Origin: an uncultured Pedobacter sp.
GTDB taxonomy: Bacteria > Bacteroidota > Bacteroidia > Sphingobacteriales > Sphingobacteriaceae
Length of the DNA: 13,663 bases
Assembly (NCBI GenBank): GCA_946478755.1
Contig: CAMLDJ010000136.1
Location: 1-13,663, forward strand
Reading direction: 5' to 3'
How positions within the stretch are numbered: position 1 is the first letter of the stretch; each line of letters starts with the position of its first letter. Below the pieces are notes generated by a model. That model was not told the DNA's origin. It saw only the letters and a program-made list of their open reading frames with translations, and made no database searches. This document shows, piece after piece, positions 1-7,366 of this stretch. The position numbers and the translations under genes were made by a program.

Positions 1-1110
1 GGCTTTAATTTTATTGCGGTAGAGGGCGACTGGCCGGATTGTTACAAAGTAAACCGCTATGTTAAGGGTTATGAATCAGCAGATAAGAAGCCTGAAGAGG
101 TATTGCGTGACTTTAGAAGATGGCCAACATGGATGTGGGCAAACTGGGAGGTGGCTGCTTTAATCAGTTGGCTGAAGGCTTATAATACTGGTATAGAACC
201 AAATCATAGGGTTGGTTTTTACGGATTAGATGTATACAGTCTATGGGAATCGATGGATGCGGTGACCGATTATCTGGAGCGGACCGATCCACTCGCAGCC
301 AGGATTGCTAAAAGAGCAATCTTATGCTTTGAACCTTATGGCAGGGATGAATATAAATATGCCAGGGAACAACGATTCCTCCCGGATTCCTGTCGTGAGG
401 TCCTGGTTAGCATGCTTACTGAAATCCGCAAAAATGCAGCGGGTTATGATCATGATCAGGAAACAGCTCTGAATACGGAACAAAATGCCCACATAGCGGT
501 AAATGCCGAGGAGTACTACAGAAACATGACCGGATTCAGTGACAATACCTGGAACCTGCGGGATACCCATATGGTTGAAACCCTTTTCAGACTGCGTAAG
601 TTTTATGGCAATGAGGCAAAATCAATTGTATGGGAACACAATTCACATATTGGTGACGCCCGGTATACGGACATGCATGCTGCCGGGATGATCAATCTAG
701 GCCAGTTGATCCGTGAAGAAGTGGGGCTTAAAGACGTGGTCATTGTAGGCTTTGGTTCACACAGGGGAACCGTGGTAGCAGGAAAGAAATGGGGAGCAGA
801 GATGGAAATAATGACTGTTCCACCTGCGCATAAAACCAGTGTAGAGGATCTTTTACATCAGGAGTCGGCAGAAGATAGACTTTTAATATTCGACAGAACA
901 AAAACACAGCGTTTTGATACTATTCGCCTGCACCGGGCTATTGGTGTTGTTTATGAGCCGGCAGTGGAAAGGAACCGGAACTATGTGTCTTCGGTGCTCA
1001 GTTCCAGGTATGATGCATTTATTTATATTGATGAGAGCTCGGCGCTTCACCCCCTGCATATCAGACCGGATGTCAGCCAAATCCCGGAAACCTATCCTTT
1101 TTCTTTTTAA
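1..1110 (+). CDS. Erythromycin esterase family hydrolase, 5' partial
   Basis: The reading frame is open from the first base of the window and ends in TAA at 1110, giving 369 visible residues; the start lies upstream. Family landmarks are seen. An acidic motif, VEGDWPDCYKVNRY, lies at visible residues 7-20 and its Glu (residue 8) corresponds to a conserved active-site acid of the family. GFYGLDVYSLWESM is at 72-85, WEHNSHIGDAR at 211-221 and GFGSHRGTVV at 250-259. The family (EreA/EreB and many chromosomal relatives) includes enzymes that hydrolyse the macrolide lactone; most relatives have no known substrate. The N-terminal segment that usually carries another catalytic His is outside the window. 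An internal TTG at 103 is not the start, because the family motif lies upstream of it. Family assignment is firm; macrolide resistance is not implied. Confidence 0.93.
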   Translation, partial: GFNFIAVEGDWPDCYKVNRYVKGYESADKKPEEVLRDFRRWPTWMWANWEVAALISWLKAYNTGIEPNHRVGFYGLDVYSLWESMDAVTDYLERTDPLAARIAKRAILCFEPYGRDEYKYAREQRFLPDSCREVLVSMLTEIRKNAAGYDHDQETALNTEQNAHIAVNAEEYYRNMTGFSDNTWNLRDTHMVETLFRLRKFYGNEAKSIVWEHNSHIGDARYTDMHAAGMINLGQLIREEVGLKDVVIVGFGSHRGTVVAGKKWGAEMEIMTVPPAHKTSVEDLLHQESAEDRLLIFDRTKTQRFDTIRLHRAIGVVYEPAVERNRNYVSSVLSSRYDAFIYIDESSALHPLHIRPDVSQIPETYPFSF

Positions 1111-1305
1111 AGGCCTTTAAGTATATCATGTCCACTCACAGTGGCCTCAATGATACCACCTCTTCGTAGCCCGAACAGTGCTAAAGTCGAACCAAATCAA
1201 TGAAGATTTAGTGAAATTAGCCTCTTTAAATAAAGATTTAACGTTAGTGAAAAATCAAAAAAAATATCAAGACCCAAATAATATATCAACTATTGTCAAA
1301 AATCC

Positions 1306-1566
1306 TTGGTTCAGGCACTAATATTTTTCGTGTTTGAGAAATACACATGCATTTTGAAATACGAGGGAAACTCAAAAAAAGCGTTGGAAAATGCTGGCGT
1401 TAATTTAATCGAATACAACAATGACGAAACAAGCGAAGTACCAATACCTGCGGTTTTTGTAATCGGACAAAACAAGAAAATTCTATTTGCGGACAGCGAA
1501 GGTGGCGACTGCAAAAAACGTGTAGAACCAAAGAATGTTTTGCTAACTTTGAAACAGCAGGTCTGA
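1306..1566 (+). pseudogene. Peroxiredoxin (AhpC/TSA-type) 3' fragment
   Basis: About 60 residues from roughly 1363 to the TGA at 1564-1566 look like the C-terminal part of an AhpC/TSA-type redoxin. The pattern is a 'G-V-N-L...N-N-D-E-T' turn, then VPIPAVFVIGQNKKILFA, then KKRVEPKNVLLTL, matching the usual 'lPiPatfvId..gkI.fa....dy.kR.EP..il..L' arrangement. The catalytic Cys, which sits in the N-terminal half of the family, is absent and no upstream frame supplies it. Only a TTG at 1306 could start translation, and the residues before the fragment do not look like the family. I therefore read it as a truncated relic. It ends 15 bases before the long inverted repeat at 1581-1713, so it may be the tail of a mobile cassette. 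Confidence 0.6.
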
Positions 1567-1580
1567 CGAACTGCCCGAAC

Positions 1581-1713
1581 CACTAACAAGGGTTTGGTGT
1601 AATGGAGGGTGAAGTGCTTCGTATGAACATTATTGCTGAATCTGAACTGTGGTTCTTCATATCAACGGCAGTGCTAAAATACCGCCACTACGCCAGGCGC
1701 CAAAACGTTAGCG
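1581..1713. repeat. Long imperfect inverted repeat, cassette-boundary-like
   Basis: The left arm (1583-1610) begins CTAAC and contains TTTGGTGTAATGGAGGGT. The right arm (1681-1711) contains ACCGCCACTACGCCA and ends CGTTAG. The arms pair over about 15 bp with a few G-T wobbles and one bulge, and the CTAAC/GTTAG ends also pair. The roughly 70-base centre carries a smaller pairing, TATGAA (1622-1627) with TTCATA (1656-1661). No coding frame is evident. The element sits between a peroxiredoxin fragment and an AraC gene. Similar CTAAC...GTTAG hairpins flanking unrelated genes are, as far as I recall, widespread in Bacteroidota genomes; its mechanism is unknown to me. Confidence 0.55.
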
Positions 1714-1792
1714 GGAATGATAAGACGACACTGTAGCCAATAATACGGTTAATCTAAGCAGATAGCAAAGCGATTACTTCAAAACGAAAGAA

Positions 1793-2611
1793 ATGGACTT
1801 TAGAATCATACAACCCCCACAACATCTTGCTGATTATATTCGGTTCTTTTGGTTTTTAGAATACAACGCTTCCAAAGAACAGCCATTTATTCATCATGCA
1901 TTTGCACACCACTGCCCCGAGGTTATCTTCTGCTATAAAGGTCAATTCAAATACAAGTCAACATTTGATACCGAAAAAAACCTAATCACCGGAATTTACG
2001 GGCAGACGCAATCTATCAGCAGAGTTACATCAAACACAGATTTCGGTGTTTTAGGATTTTATTTATACCCTTACGCCCTTACACAATTGTTTCAGGTGCC
2101 AGCAAACGAAGTTACCAATCAGTCTGTTGACATTAAAACGCTTTGCGGCAAAGAGGGAGAAATGCTGGAAGAAAAAATAATGCTGGCATTAGACAATGAT
2201 CAAAGGATTAAAATGGTGTTCGATTTTTTAGAAGCTCGATTAAAAAATGTGAGAGCAGAACTTTCTAATTTATGTTCATCTATCAAAACGATTTCAAATG
2301 CTTATCAAGCTGTTTTGGTAAGGGAACTGGCTTCAAACAACTTTTTATCTGTGAGGCAATTCGAAAGAAGGTTTAAAGAATTTTCAGGCTTTAGTCCAAA
2401 ACGATTTTTATGCATTGCGCGGTTTAATTCCCTTCTCAACAAACCATTTGAGAATAAACATTTAGCTGAAATCGCTTTTGAGTTCGGCTATTATGACGAA
2501 TCGCATTTCAGCCACGATTTTAAGCAGTTTTCGGGCTTTAACCCGAAAGAATACTTTAACCCAGAAACTTTGATTGCAACAGACAGGGGCACATTTAGCT
2601 TATCACAGTAA
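1793..2611 (+). CDS. AraC family transcriptional regulator (DUF6597-like N-terminus)
   Basis: This 272-residue protein has two parts. Residues 1-110 resemble the DUF6597 sensor domain common in Bacteroidota AraC regulators: IIQPPQHLADYIRFFWFLEY near the start, then a conserved 'H.CPEVIFCY' segment and GVLGFYLYPYAL. Residues about 155-255 are the AraC-type double helix-turn-helix, with FLSVRQFERRFKEFSGFSPK (first helix pair) and IAFEFGYYDESHFSHDFKQF followed by SGFNPKEYF (second helix pair and family signature). It should bind DNA and probably a small ligand. The ATG at 1793 is preceded by an A-rich stretch and starts just before the domain. The cassette-like repeat lies 80 bases upstream and the small membrane protein follows 67 bases downstream. 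The target and ligand are unknown. Confidence 0.92.
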   Translation: MDFRIIQPPQHLADYIRFFWFLEYNASKEQPFIHHAFAHHCPEVIFCYKGQFKYKSTFDTEKNLITGIYGQTQSISRVTSNTDFGVLGFYLYPYALTQLFQVPANEVTNQSVDIKTLCGKEGEMLEEKIMLALDNDQRIKMVFDFLEARLKNVRAELSNLCSSIKTISNAYQAVLVRELASNNFLSVRQFERRFKEFSGFSPKRFLCIARFNSLLNKPFENKHLAEIAFEFGYYDESHFSHDFKQFSGFNPKEYFNPETLIATDRGTFSLSQ

Positions 2612-2650
2612 AATGTCGTTTTTTTACAAGCCCGGTTTTGCTCAGAACAA

Positions 2651-2658
2651 TAACTTTG
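2651..2658 (+). promoter_or_regulatory. Bacteroidota -7 box TAACTTTG
   Basis: TAACTTTG matches the Bacteroidota -7 consensus TAnnTTTG and lies 20 bases before the ATG at 2679, which suits a short leader. It supports starting the small membrane protein at 2679 rather than at upstream in-frame codons. A convincing -33 element is not obvious. Confidence 0.45.
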
Positions 2659-2678
2659 TTATCAAAAACAGAATCATT

Positions 2679-3110
2679 ATGAATAAATATATTTCAACCC
2701 TTTTCATCATTTGGATGACATTTTTACCGTGCGAAAATTTGTTTTCGCAATCAACTCAGTCGGAAAATAAAACCGAAATTACCGACACTAAAGAATCAAA
2801 ACTCTTTAATGAAGGCGGTTATGTAAGTGGGGTAACTACAGCAAGATTGATAGGATTATTGGAAATGGCTTTAGCTATTGCCAGTATTGTGTTTGCAATT
2901 AAAGCGCGAAAAAGTGCTTCATATAAAAAAGCAAAAAATGCTTTAATGCTTGGCGGTTTGGCTATTATTTTTAGCATCGTACATTTTGCCACTGTTGCAG
3001 GAGCGGTCTTTGGGTCAGGTAGTGGCAAGGCCGGTGCAATTTTGGCAATCTTATTATCTTTAATAGGAATAACAATCAGCGGGTTGGTTCTTCGCCATAA
3101 CAAAGCATAA
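2679..3110 (+). CDS. Small secreted/membrane protein, DUF6223-like
   Basis: From ATG 2679 the product is 143 residues. Residues 1-25 form a signal peptide or signal anchor (basic MNKY, hydrophobic FIIWMTFLP, then NLFSQS). A polar Ser/Thr/Glu-rich linker follows. Three hydrophobic segments come next, beginning about TTARLIGLLEMALAIASIVF, then GGLAIIFSIVHFATVAGAVF, then KAGAILAILLSLIGITISG with a basic tail (LRHNKA). The 'SGKAG...LIGI..SGL.L' end and the three-helix layout resemble DUF6223 proteins, whose function is unknown. In-frame codons upstream to 2574 overlap the AraC gene and carry no signal-like sequence, so 2679 is preferred. It may be expressed from its own promoter. The DUF6223 name is a recollection, not a search result. 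Confidence 0.7.
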   Translation: MNKYISTLFIIWMTFLPCENLFSQSTQSENKTEITDTKESKLFNEGGYVSGVTTARLIGLLEMALAIASIVFAIKARKSASYKKAKNALMLGGLAIIFSIVHFATVAGAVFGSGSGKAGAILAILLSLIGITISGLVLRHNKA

Positions 3111-3137
3111 CACACCTGCATCATTAAACTCAGGATC

Positions 3138-3254
3138 ATGCCAGGTGATGAAGGACGAATCTTTAAACCAATTCCGTATGATCCGGCAGATCGCCGGTCA
3201 GCGCAGTATAACGGAGCCTTTGCGGATCCTTCCCAGCAAGCTTACTTTTTTTAA
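3138..3254 (+). other. Short GC-rich coding-like scrap, 38 codons
   Basis: An ATG-started frame of 38 codons ends in TAA at 3252-3254, and the same frame is open back to 3111. The codons are GC-rich (GGT GAT GAA GGA CGA, GAT CCG GCA GAT CGC CGG) inside AT-rich DNA, and residues such as DEGRIFKPIPYDPADRRSAQ look protein-like. No domain is recognised. It could be a leftover from a larger gene or chance. The rest of 3255-3345 shows nothing. Confidence 0.25.
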
Positions 3255-3345
3255 AGTCTTTGATATTTAGAGTAAAAATAATGATAGTATGTCATACAGG
3301 GTTATCTAAAGGATAATGTCGTTATCTCGGAATATTTACCTGGTT

Positions 3346-3738
3346 TTATTGTAATGGGTAATTTAATAGTCCATACTTTTTTATCAACCAGCCGGATCCA
3401 GCCCCCGCCCCATTAATCTTTTCGAATCCATCTAAGGCGCACCCACAGTCGCCAACAGGCCCAAACATACCGTAATTATATTTTGCCCTATAACTCAGTC
3501 CAGTGAGCAAAAAATAACGGTTACTTACCTTTACAATCACCTGATCTGTAATGCTCATTTTATCAAACGGCAGTATGACCTCCTGGTATTCGAGGGCAGG
3601 GTTAACATCCGTCTTTACGACACTATCCCGTAGGATTAATTTGTTCCGAACAAGATAAAAACGAACTTGTTTGGTTTCTTTTTTACTAAACCCGCCAAGT
3701 ACAAAATCTATTTTTCTGTTTACCGACTCATCGTAATA
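3346..3738 (-). pseudogene. Unknown ORF, apparently 5'-truncated
   Basis: The minus-strand frame is open from just after a TGA at 3741-3739 to its stop at 3346, about 130 residues. No ATG, GTG or TTG occurs before residue 61, so the upstream part is either missing or translation starts at ATG 3558, leaving 70 residues. The sequence is coding-like throughout: alternating charged and hydrophobic residues in the first half, then YGMFGPVGDCGCALDGFEKI with a Cys-Gly-Cys, a Gly/Ala turn and an aromatic tail. I recognise no family. It lies 31 bases downstream of the truncated Tdi1-like ORF on the same strand, so the two may be leftovers of one operon, possibly a toxin-immunity locus; that is inference. 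Confidence 0.4.
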
Positions 3739-3769
3739 TCATCGGTTAGGGGCTAATTTTTCTATTCTC

Positions 3770-4150
3770 TTACAATATAATGTCGAAGAGATGCGTATGG
3801 TGTTCGCCCAATTTTCTTCCCTGTACAAGACCAATATGTTCCTCTATTTTTACCTTCTGAAGATTATCCGCCTTTTCTGCGCCACCTAATCCTAGCAGCG
3901 GGACATATCCATAACATTCCTCGTCATTCGGTTCTCCTAATTTTTTCTTTGCCGCGAGGTAATTTCCATCATTTAAATTATCCCTTAAAAAACCGTCATC
4001 TGCTAAATCCATATCGAAAAACCACTCCATATCGTCCCCGCTTTCTATAATAGAATCGTTACCGTTTTTGAAGTAGACTGCACGTATAGCATCGCCAGTC
4101 CAGGTTAGAAAGTCTCCCAAAGCTGTAATCCCAAAAACAATCCTTTTAGC
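3770..4150 (-). pseudogene. Tdi1/DUF1851-type immunity domain, 5'-truncated
   Basis: The frame opens after a TAG at 4153-4151 and runs to a stop at 3770, about 126 residues. It begins KRIVFGITALGDFLTWTGDA and later has DEECYGYVPLLGLGGAEKAD followed by NLQKVKIEEHIGLVQG. This is the hallmark C-terminal half of the T6SS immunity protein Tdi1 / DUF1851 family ('kLG.l..dECYGfvPaLalGG...le...kvk..ehl.ll'). The family protects cells against secreted DNase-type effectors in characterised cases. The N-terminal part is lacking and there is no ATG near the frame's start; the nearest alternative start is TTG at 4120. No toxin gene is visible beside it. It is either an orphan immunity remnant or a pseudogene. 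The domain identification is fairly confident; activity is doubtful. Confidence 0.7.
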
Positions 4151-4217
4151 CTACACCTTCTGTCGATGTCCTTAAACACCTGCCAAATTATAGTCGGCTC
4201 CTCATAGTAGACAAAAA

Positions 4218-4241
4218 AACCTTCAGATTTTTCTGAGGGTT
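4218..4241 (-). terminator. Rho-independent terminator, minus strand
   Basis: AACCTTCAGA (4218-4227) pairs with TCTGAGGGTT (4232-4241) around a TTTT loop. On the minus strand the hairpin is followed by an uninterrupted T run (plus-strand A run 4213-4219). It lies 13 bases past the stop of the 4255-4419 tail, in the right orientation to have served that gene. Confidence 0.75.
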
Positions 4242-4254
4242 CTCTTAATAATCT

Positions 4255-4419
4255 TCATGAAATAAACTCCCATGTTGTTCCCAAGATGGTCATTTGGAGT
4301 TCACTATACTTGACTCTGGATATTACCTGCTTTTTGTGGATTCGGCTAAACCAAACGTAGATTTGGATAAATCCTATTGACCAAAGCAGCCCATCTTTGT
4401 AATAATAAAAGAAAGTTAA
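4255..4419 (-). pseudogene. 3' tail of an unrecognised minus-strand gene
   Basis: A 54-codon frame ends in TGA at 4257-4255 and opens after a TAA at 4422-4420. It has no clear start. The residues look like real protein: aromatic-rich LLWSIGFIQIYVWF, then basic RIHKKQVISRVKYSELQ, ending ILGTTWEFIS. The rho-independent terminator 13 bases beyond the stop strongly suggests the end of a once complete gene whose 5' portion was replaced by the plus-strand SDR operon. I recognise no family. The SDR leader therefore lies on top of this remnant. Confidence 0.4.
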
Positions 4420-4421
4420 TT

Positions 4422-5297
4422 ATGCGCGTATTTGTCACCGGAGCCACAGGCTTCATTGGTACTGCCATAGTGCAGGAATTAATAAATGCCGGTCACCAAG
4501 TATTGGGACTGGCCCGTTCGGATGCATCAGCTCAAAAGCTAATCGATGCGGGTGTGGAAGTTCTTCGGGGTGACTTGGAAGACCTGGACAGTTTGCGCAG
4601 CGGCGCAATTCAATCAGATGGCGTGATCCATGTCGGATTCATCCATGATTTCACCCGCTTTGCTGAAGTTTGCCAGGTAGATAAAATCGCCATTGAAACC
4701 ATTGGCGAAGTACTGGCTGGTTCTAACCACCCGTTTATTGTAACCTCCGGTACGGCGCTGGTTAGCCCGGGCCAACTTGCTACCGAAGCTATTAAGCAAA
4801 CAATTAACCCGGCATGGCCGCGAGCATCGGAGCAAGCGGGAGATTCGGTAGATGCCGCGTCAGTGCGTTTGTCACCGTCGGTACATGGTGATGGGGATTG
4901 GCATGGTTTTGTGCCGATACTGGTTAATATTGCCCGCGAAAAAGGCTTTTCGGCTTATATTGGGGAAGGTTTGAATCGCTGGAATGCAGTACATCGTTTG
5001 GATGCAGCGCATCTATTCCGTTTGGCTTTAGAAAATCCCACACCAGGTGCGCGCTATCATGCTTCGGCAGAAGAGGCGATCACCGCCAGGTCTATTGCCG
5101 AAGCTATTGGCAACCAATTGAATCTCCCTGTAAGATCAATTGTGCCAGAAGCAGCGGCCGAGCATTTTGGCTGGTTTGCACAGATGGCCGCCATCGACTG
5201 TCCCTGTTCGAGCAAGTGGACACAGAAAACTTTGAACTGGCACCCTACGCATCCGGGCCTACTTACGGATATTAAAAACGGCATTTACACTCAATAA
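4422..5297 (+). CDS. Atypical SDR: NAD-dependent epimerase/dehydratase family protein
   Basis: This 291-residue protein has an N-terminal Rossmann fold with the dinucleotide motif GATGFIG (7-13), GDLED (50-54) contacting the adenine side, VIHVGF (68-73), TSGTAL (108-113), VRLSPSVHG (148-156) and the substrate-side NAVHRLDAAHL (188-198). The classical catalytic YxxxK is not present where expected, which fits the atypical (a-type) SDRs rather than epimerases with a Tyr-Lys pair. It is likely a cytosolic NAD(P)-dependent oxidoreductase of unknown substrate. ATG 4422 immediately precedes the Rossmann motif; an upstream in-frame TTG at 4377 would add 15 residues unlike the family. The next gene starts one base after this stop, so the two are translationally coupled. 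Confidence 0.9.
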   Translation: MRVFVTGATGFIGTAIVQELINAGHQVLGLARSDASAQKLIDAGVEVLRGDLEDLDSLRSGAIQSDGVIHVGFIHDFTRFAEVCQVDKIAIETIGEVLAGSNHPFIVTSGTALVSPGQLATEAIKQTINPAWPRASEQAGDSVDAASVRLSPSVHGDGDWHGFVPILVNIAREKGFSAYIGEGLNRWNAVHRLDAAHLFRLALENPTPGARYHASAEEAITARSIAEAIGNQLNLPVRSIVPEAAAEHFGWFAQMAAIDCPCSSKWTQKTLNWHPTHPGLLTDIKNGIYTQ

Positions 5298-5298
5298 A

Positions 5299-6225
5299 AT
5301 GAAGATCATTGTAACGGGTTCCTTAGGGAATATCAGCCTGCCGCTGACGACAACCTTAATTGCTCAGGGACATCAGGTAACTGTGGTCAGCAGCGATGCT
5401 AAAAAACAAACCGCGATTGAAGCTTTGGGCGCGGACGCGGCAATCGGTTCGATAGCCGATGTCGATTTTTTGACGAATACTTTCAAAAGCGCAGACGCAG
5501 TTTATGCGATGATCCCGCTGAGTTTTACAGAGCCGGATCTGGGAGCCTATATGCACCGGATGGCGCAGAACTATGCAGCTGCCTTAAAGGAAGCTGGTAT
5601 TAAACGGATCGTGGTGATGAGCGGTTGGGCGGCTGACCTGGTCAAAGGCGAAAATGTAGAGCATGTTTTCGATGATCTCGACGCCTCTATCACCATTATG
5701 CGGCCCGGTGCGTTCTATACCAATTTCCACCAATCCATGGACCTGATAAAAGGCAAGGGCTTTATCGGCAAATTCCTTACTTTGAGATACTCCGGCCTTT
5801 GGGCATTGCTAACCGGTAAGACAGGCCTGCTGGTGGGAAACTATGGCGGAGATGACCAGATCGTTTTCGTATCGCCAAAAGACATCGCTGATGCGGTAGC
5901 CGAGGAACTGCTGTTGCAACCCAAAGAGAAAACCATTCGTTACATAGGCATCGAGGAAATGACCTGTAACGAAGCCGCCAAAATTATCGGTACTGCCATA
6001 GGCAAGCCCTGGCTGAAATGGGTGCTGCTCTCGGATAAGGAAATGTTGCGGGGATTGAAGATGGCTAAGTTACCTGGAAAACTGGCGGAGGTATTAGTAG
6101 AAATGCAGGCGGTAATGCATAGCGGCAAAACGCTGGAAAACTTTCATCAAAATAAACCCAAAATGGGCAAAGTTAAACTGGCTGATTTCGCTCAAGAGTT
6201 TGCAGCAGTCTATCATCAAAAATAA
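5299..6225 (+). CDS. NmrA-like NAD(P)-binding protein
   Basis: This 308-residue protein starts MKIIVTGSLGNIS, a glycine-rich dinucleotide motif (GSLGNIS, 7-13), followed by HQVTVVSSD, a second strand with DAVYAMIPL (66-74), GIKRIVVMSGWA and the NmrA-type 'I..RPGAFYTNF' segment. The C-terminal half has DIADAVAEELL and a helical substrate-binding cap. The family includes NAD(P)H-dependent quinone oxidoreductases and redox-sensing regulators that lack a catalytic Tyr-Lys pair. The ATG lies one base after the SDR stop, and the AraC gene begins 12 bases after this one ends, so the three form an operon. A role in quinone or electrophile reduction is plausible but inferred from the family. Confidence 0.88.
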   Translation: MKIIVTGSLGNISLPLTTTLIAQGHQVTVVSSDAKKQTAIEALGADAAIGSIADVDFLTNTFKSADAVYAMIPLSFTEPDLGAYMHRMAQNYAAALKEAGIKRIVVMSGWAADLVKGENVEHVFDDLDASITIMRPGAFYTNFHQSMDLIKGKGFIGKFLTLRYSGLWALLTGKTGLLVGNYGGDDQIVFVSPKDIADAVAEELLLQPKEKTIRYIGIEEMTCNEAAKIIGTAIGKPWLKWVLLSDKEMLRGLKMAKLPGKLAEVLVEMQAVMHSGKTLENFHQNKPKMGKVKLADFAQEFAAVYHQK

Positions 6226-6237
6226 GTATCTTGTGTT

Positions 6238-7161
6238 ATGAATAAGCACCAGCTATTCCGTTTCCATACCATCACCGAATATCACCGGGCCGCAGGCCTG
6301 CCCAACCCGGCACACCCGTTGATCAGCCTAGTGCATATGGATGACATTCAGTTACCTATCGCTGAGATTCCTTTCAGTTTGGTCTCCGACTTTTATTCGA
6401 TCTCGCTTAAAAAAATGCATCGCGCCAAATTCAAATACGGGCAACAGGCGAGCGACTTTGACGAAGGGGTATTGTTCTTCATGTCGCCCGGACAACTATT
6501 CGGCATCGATGCCATCGATATGACTGCAGCGAAACGGCCCGAAGGCTGGATGATGCTGATCCACCCGGATTTTTTATGGAACACCTCACTGGCCAAAACT
6601 ATTAAACAATACGAATTTTTCAATTACTCTGTTTACGAGGCGCTTTACCTTTCAGATAAAGAGGAAACTATGCTTACGGCCATTGCACACAATATAGAAC
6701 TTGAGTACAATGCCAATATCGACAGGTTTAGCCAGGATGTGATCATCGCGCAGCTGGAACTCTTGCTGACCTATTCCGAAAGGTTTTACCAGCGCCAGTT
6801 CATTACCCGCAAGATTGCCAGCCATGAAATCCTGACACGCCTGGAAGATTATCTTTCCAAATACTTCAGCAGTGGGGCTTTAGCTGTACAGGGCCTGCCC
6901 AGCGTGGTTCATATCGCTGAAACCTTAAACATTTCACCGGGCTACTTGAGCGGGCTGCTTAAATCCCTTACAGGACAAAATACCCAGCAACATCTGCATA
7001 GTAAGCTGATCGAATTGGCGAAAGAAAAGCTGTCGACCACCAATCTCTCCGTCAGCGAGATCGCTTATCAACTCGGATTTGAACACTTACAGTCTTTCAG
7101 CAAGCTGTTCAAAACTAAGACCAGCCTTTCGCCAATGGAGTTCAGGCATTCCTTCAATTAG
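6238..7161 (+). CDS. AraC family transcriptional regulator
   Basis: This is a 307-residue protein. Residues 1-190 form a sensor region of cupin-like character with GVLFFMSPGQLFGI and an aromatic-rich 'EGWMMLIHPDFLW' stretch. Residues about 215-305 form the AraC double helix-turn-helix: VVHIAETLNISPGYLSGLLK, then KLIELAKEKLSTTNLSVSEI, then AYQLGFEHLQSFSKLFKTKT and SPMEFR. It is the last gene of the SDR-NmrA-AraC operon and probably controls that operon or a nearby one, perhaps in response to a metabolite those enzymes handle. Its C-terminal helices closely match the decayed AraC relic at 10223-10389 (LIEQAKE, LSNTKLSV, YQLGFEYPQSFNKLFKSKT), which points to a related paralogue there. The ligand is unknown. 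Confidence 0.93.
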   Translation: MNKHQLFRFHTITEYHRAAGLPNPAHPLISLVHMDDIQLPIAEIPFSLVSDFYSISLKKMHRAKFKYGQQASDFDEGVLFFMSPGQLFGIDAIDMTAAKRPEGWMMLIHPDFLWNTSLAKTIKQYEFFNYSVYEALYLSDKEETMLTAIAHNIELEYNANIDRFSQDVIIAQLELLLTYSERFYQRQFITRKIASHEILTRLEDYLSKYFSSGALAVQGLPSVVHIAETLNISPGYLSGLLKSLTGQNTQQHLHSKLIELAKEKLSTTNLSVSEIAYQLGFEHLQSFSKLFKTKTSLSPMEFRHSFN

Positions 7162-7335
7162 GGTAGAGTACATCATACCCGAATACGCCGAAGGGCGCTC
7201 AGCAATTTTTCTGATCTTCGTATATTCGAGTCCGCTGAATAATGATTCCAACTGTTCAAAAGGCATTGGGTTAGGCCCCCAGGGATTAGCCTTGCGGTTA
7301 TCATTCAATGACAAGGAATAGTATCGTCAGCAAAC
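7162..7335 (-). pseudogene. Possible truncated gene remnant antisense to the AraC end
   Basis: Between the two convergent genes the minus strand has an open frame that is protein-like: NPWGPNPMPFEQLESLFSGL, then KIRKIAERPSAYSGMMYSTL. The frame then runs on antisense into the AraC coding region to a stop at 7087, where it loses its natural look. A TTG near 7314 is the only candidate start. I recognise no family. It may be a relic cut off by the arrival of the AraC operon, or simply a chance frame. Confidence 0.25.
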
Positions 7336-7366
7336 GAAAATTTCAACTTCCTGATCAAGCGCGCGT

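Noticed and set aside
322..1120. Several antisense and alternate-frame ORFs inside the erythromycin esterase gene
   Set aside because: They overlap a well-supported family coding sequence and have no natural composition of their own.
1154..1321. Open plus-strand frame before the peroxiredoxin fragment (LVKLASLNKDLTLVKN region)
   Set aside because: No start codon beyond a GTG, no recognisable family and low-complexity AT-rich codons; too weak to annotate.
1176..1680. The 10-mer CAGTGCTAAA occurs near 1176 and again near 1670
   Set aside because: Similarity stops outside the 10-mer, so it does not support a second copy of the cassette-like repeat.
2819..3139. Minus-strand 106-residue ORF over the small membrane protein
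   Set aside because: Mirror of the hydrophobic plus-strand codons; the plus frame has a signal peptide and a promoter box.
4362..4384. TTGGATAAATCC...TTGACC resembles the left arm of the 13213 element
   Set aside because: Only two short blocks match and there is no partner arm nearby; chance cannot be excluded.
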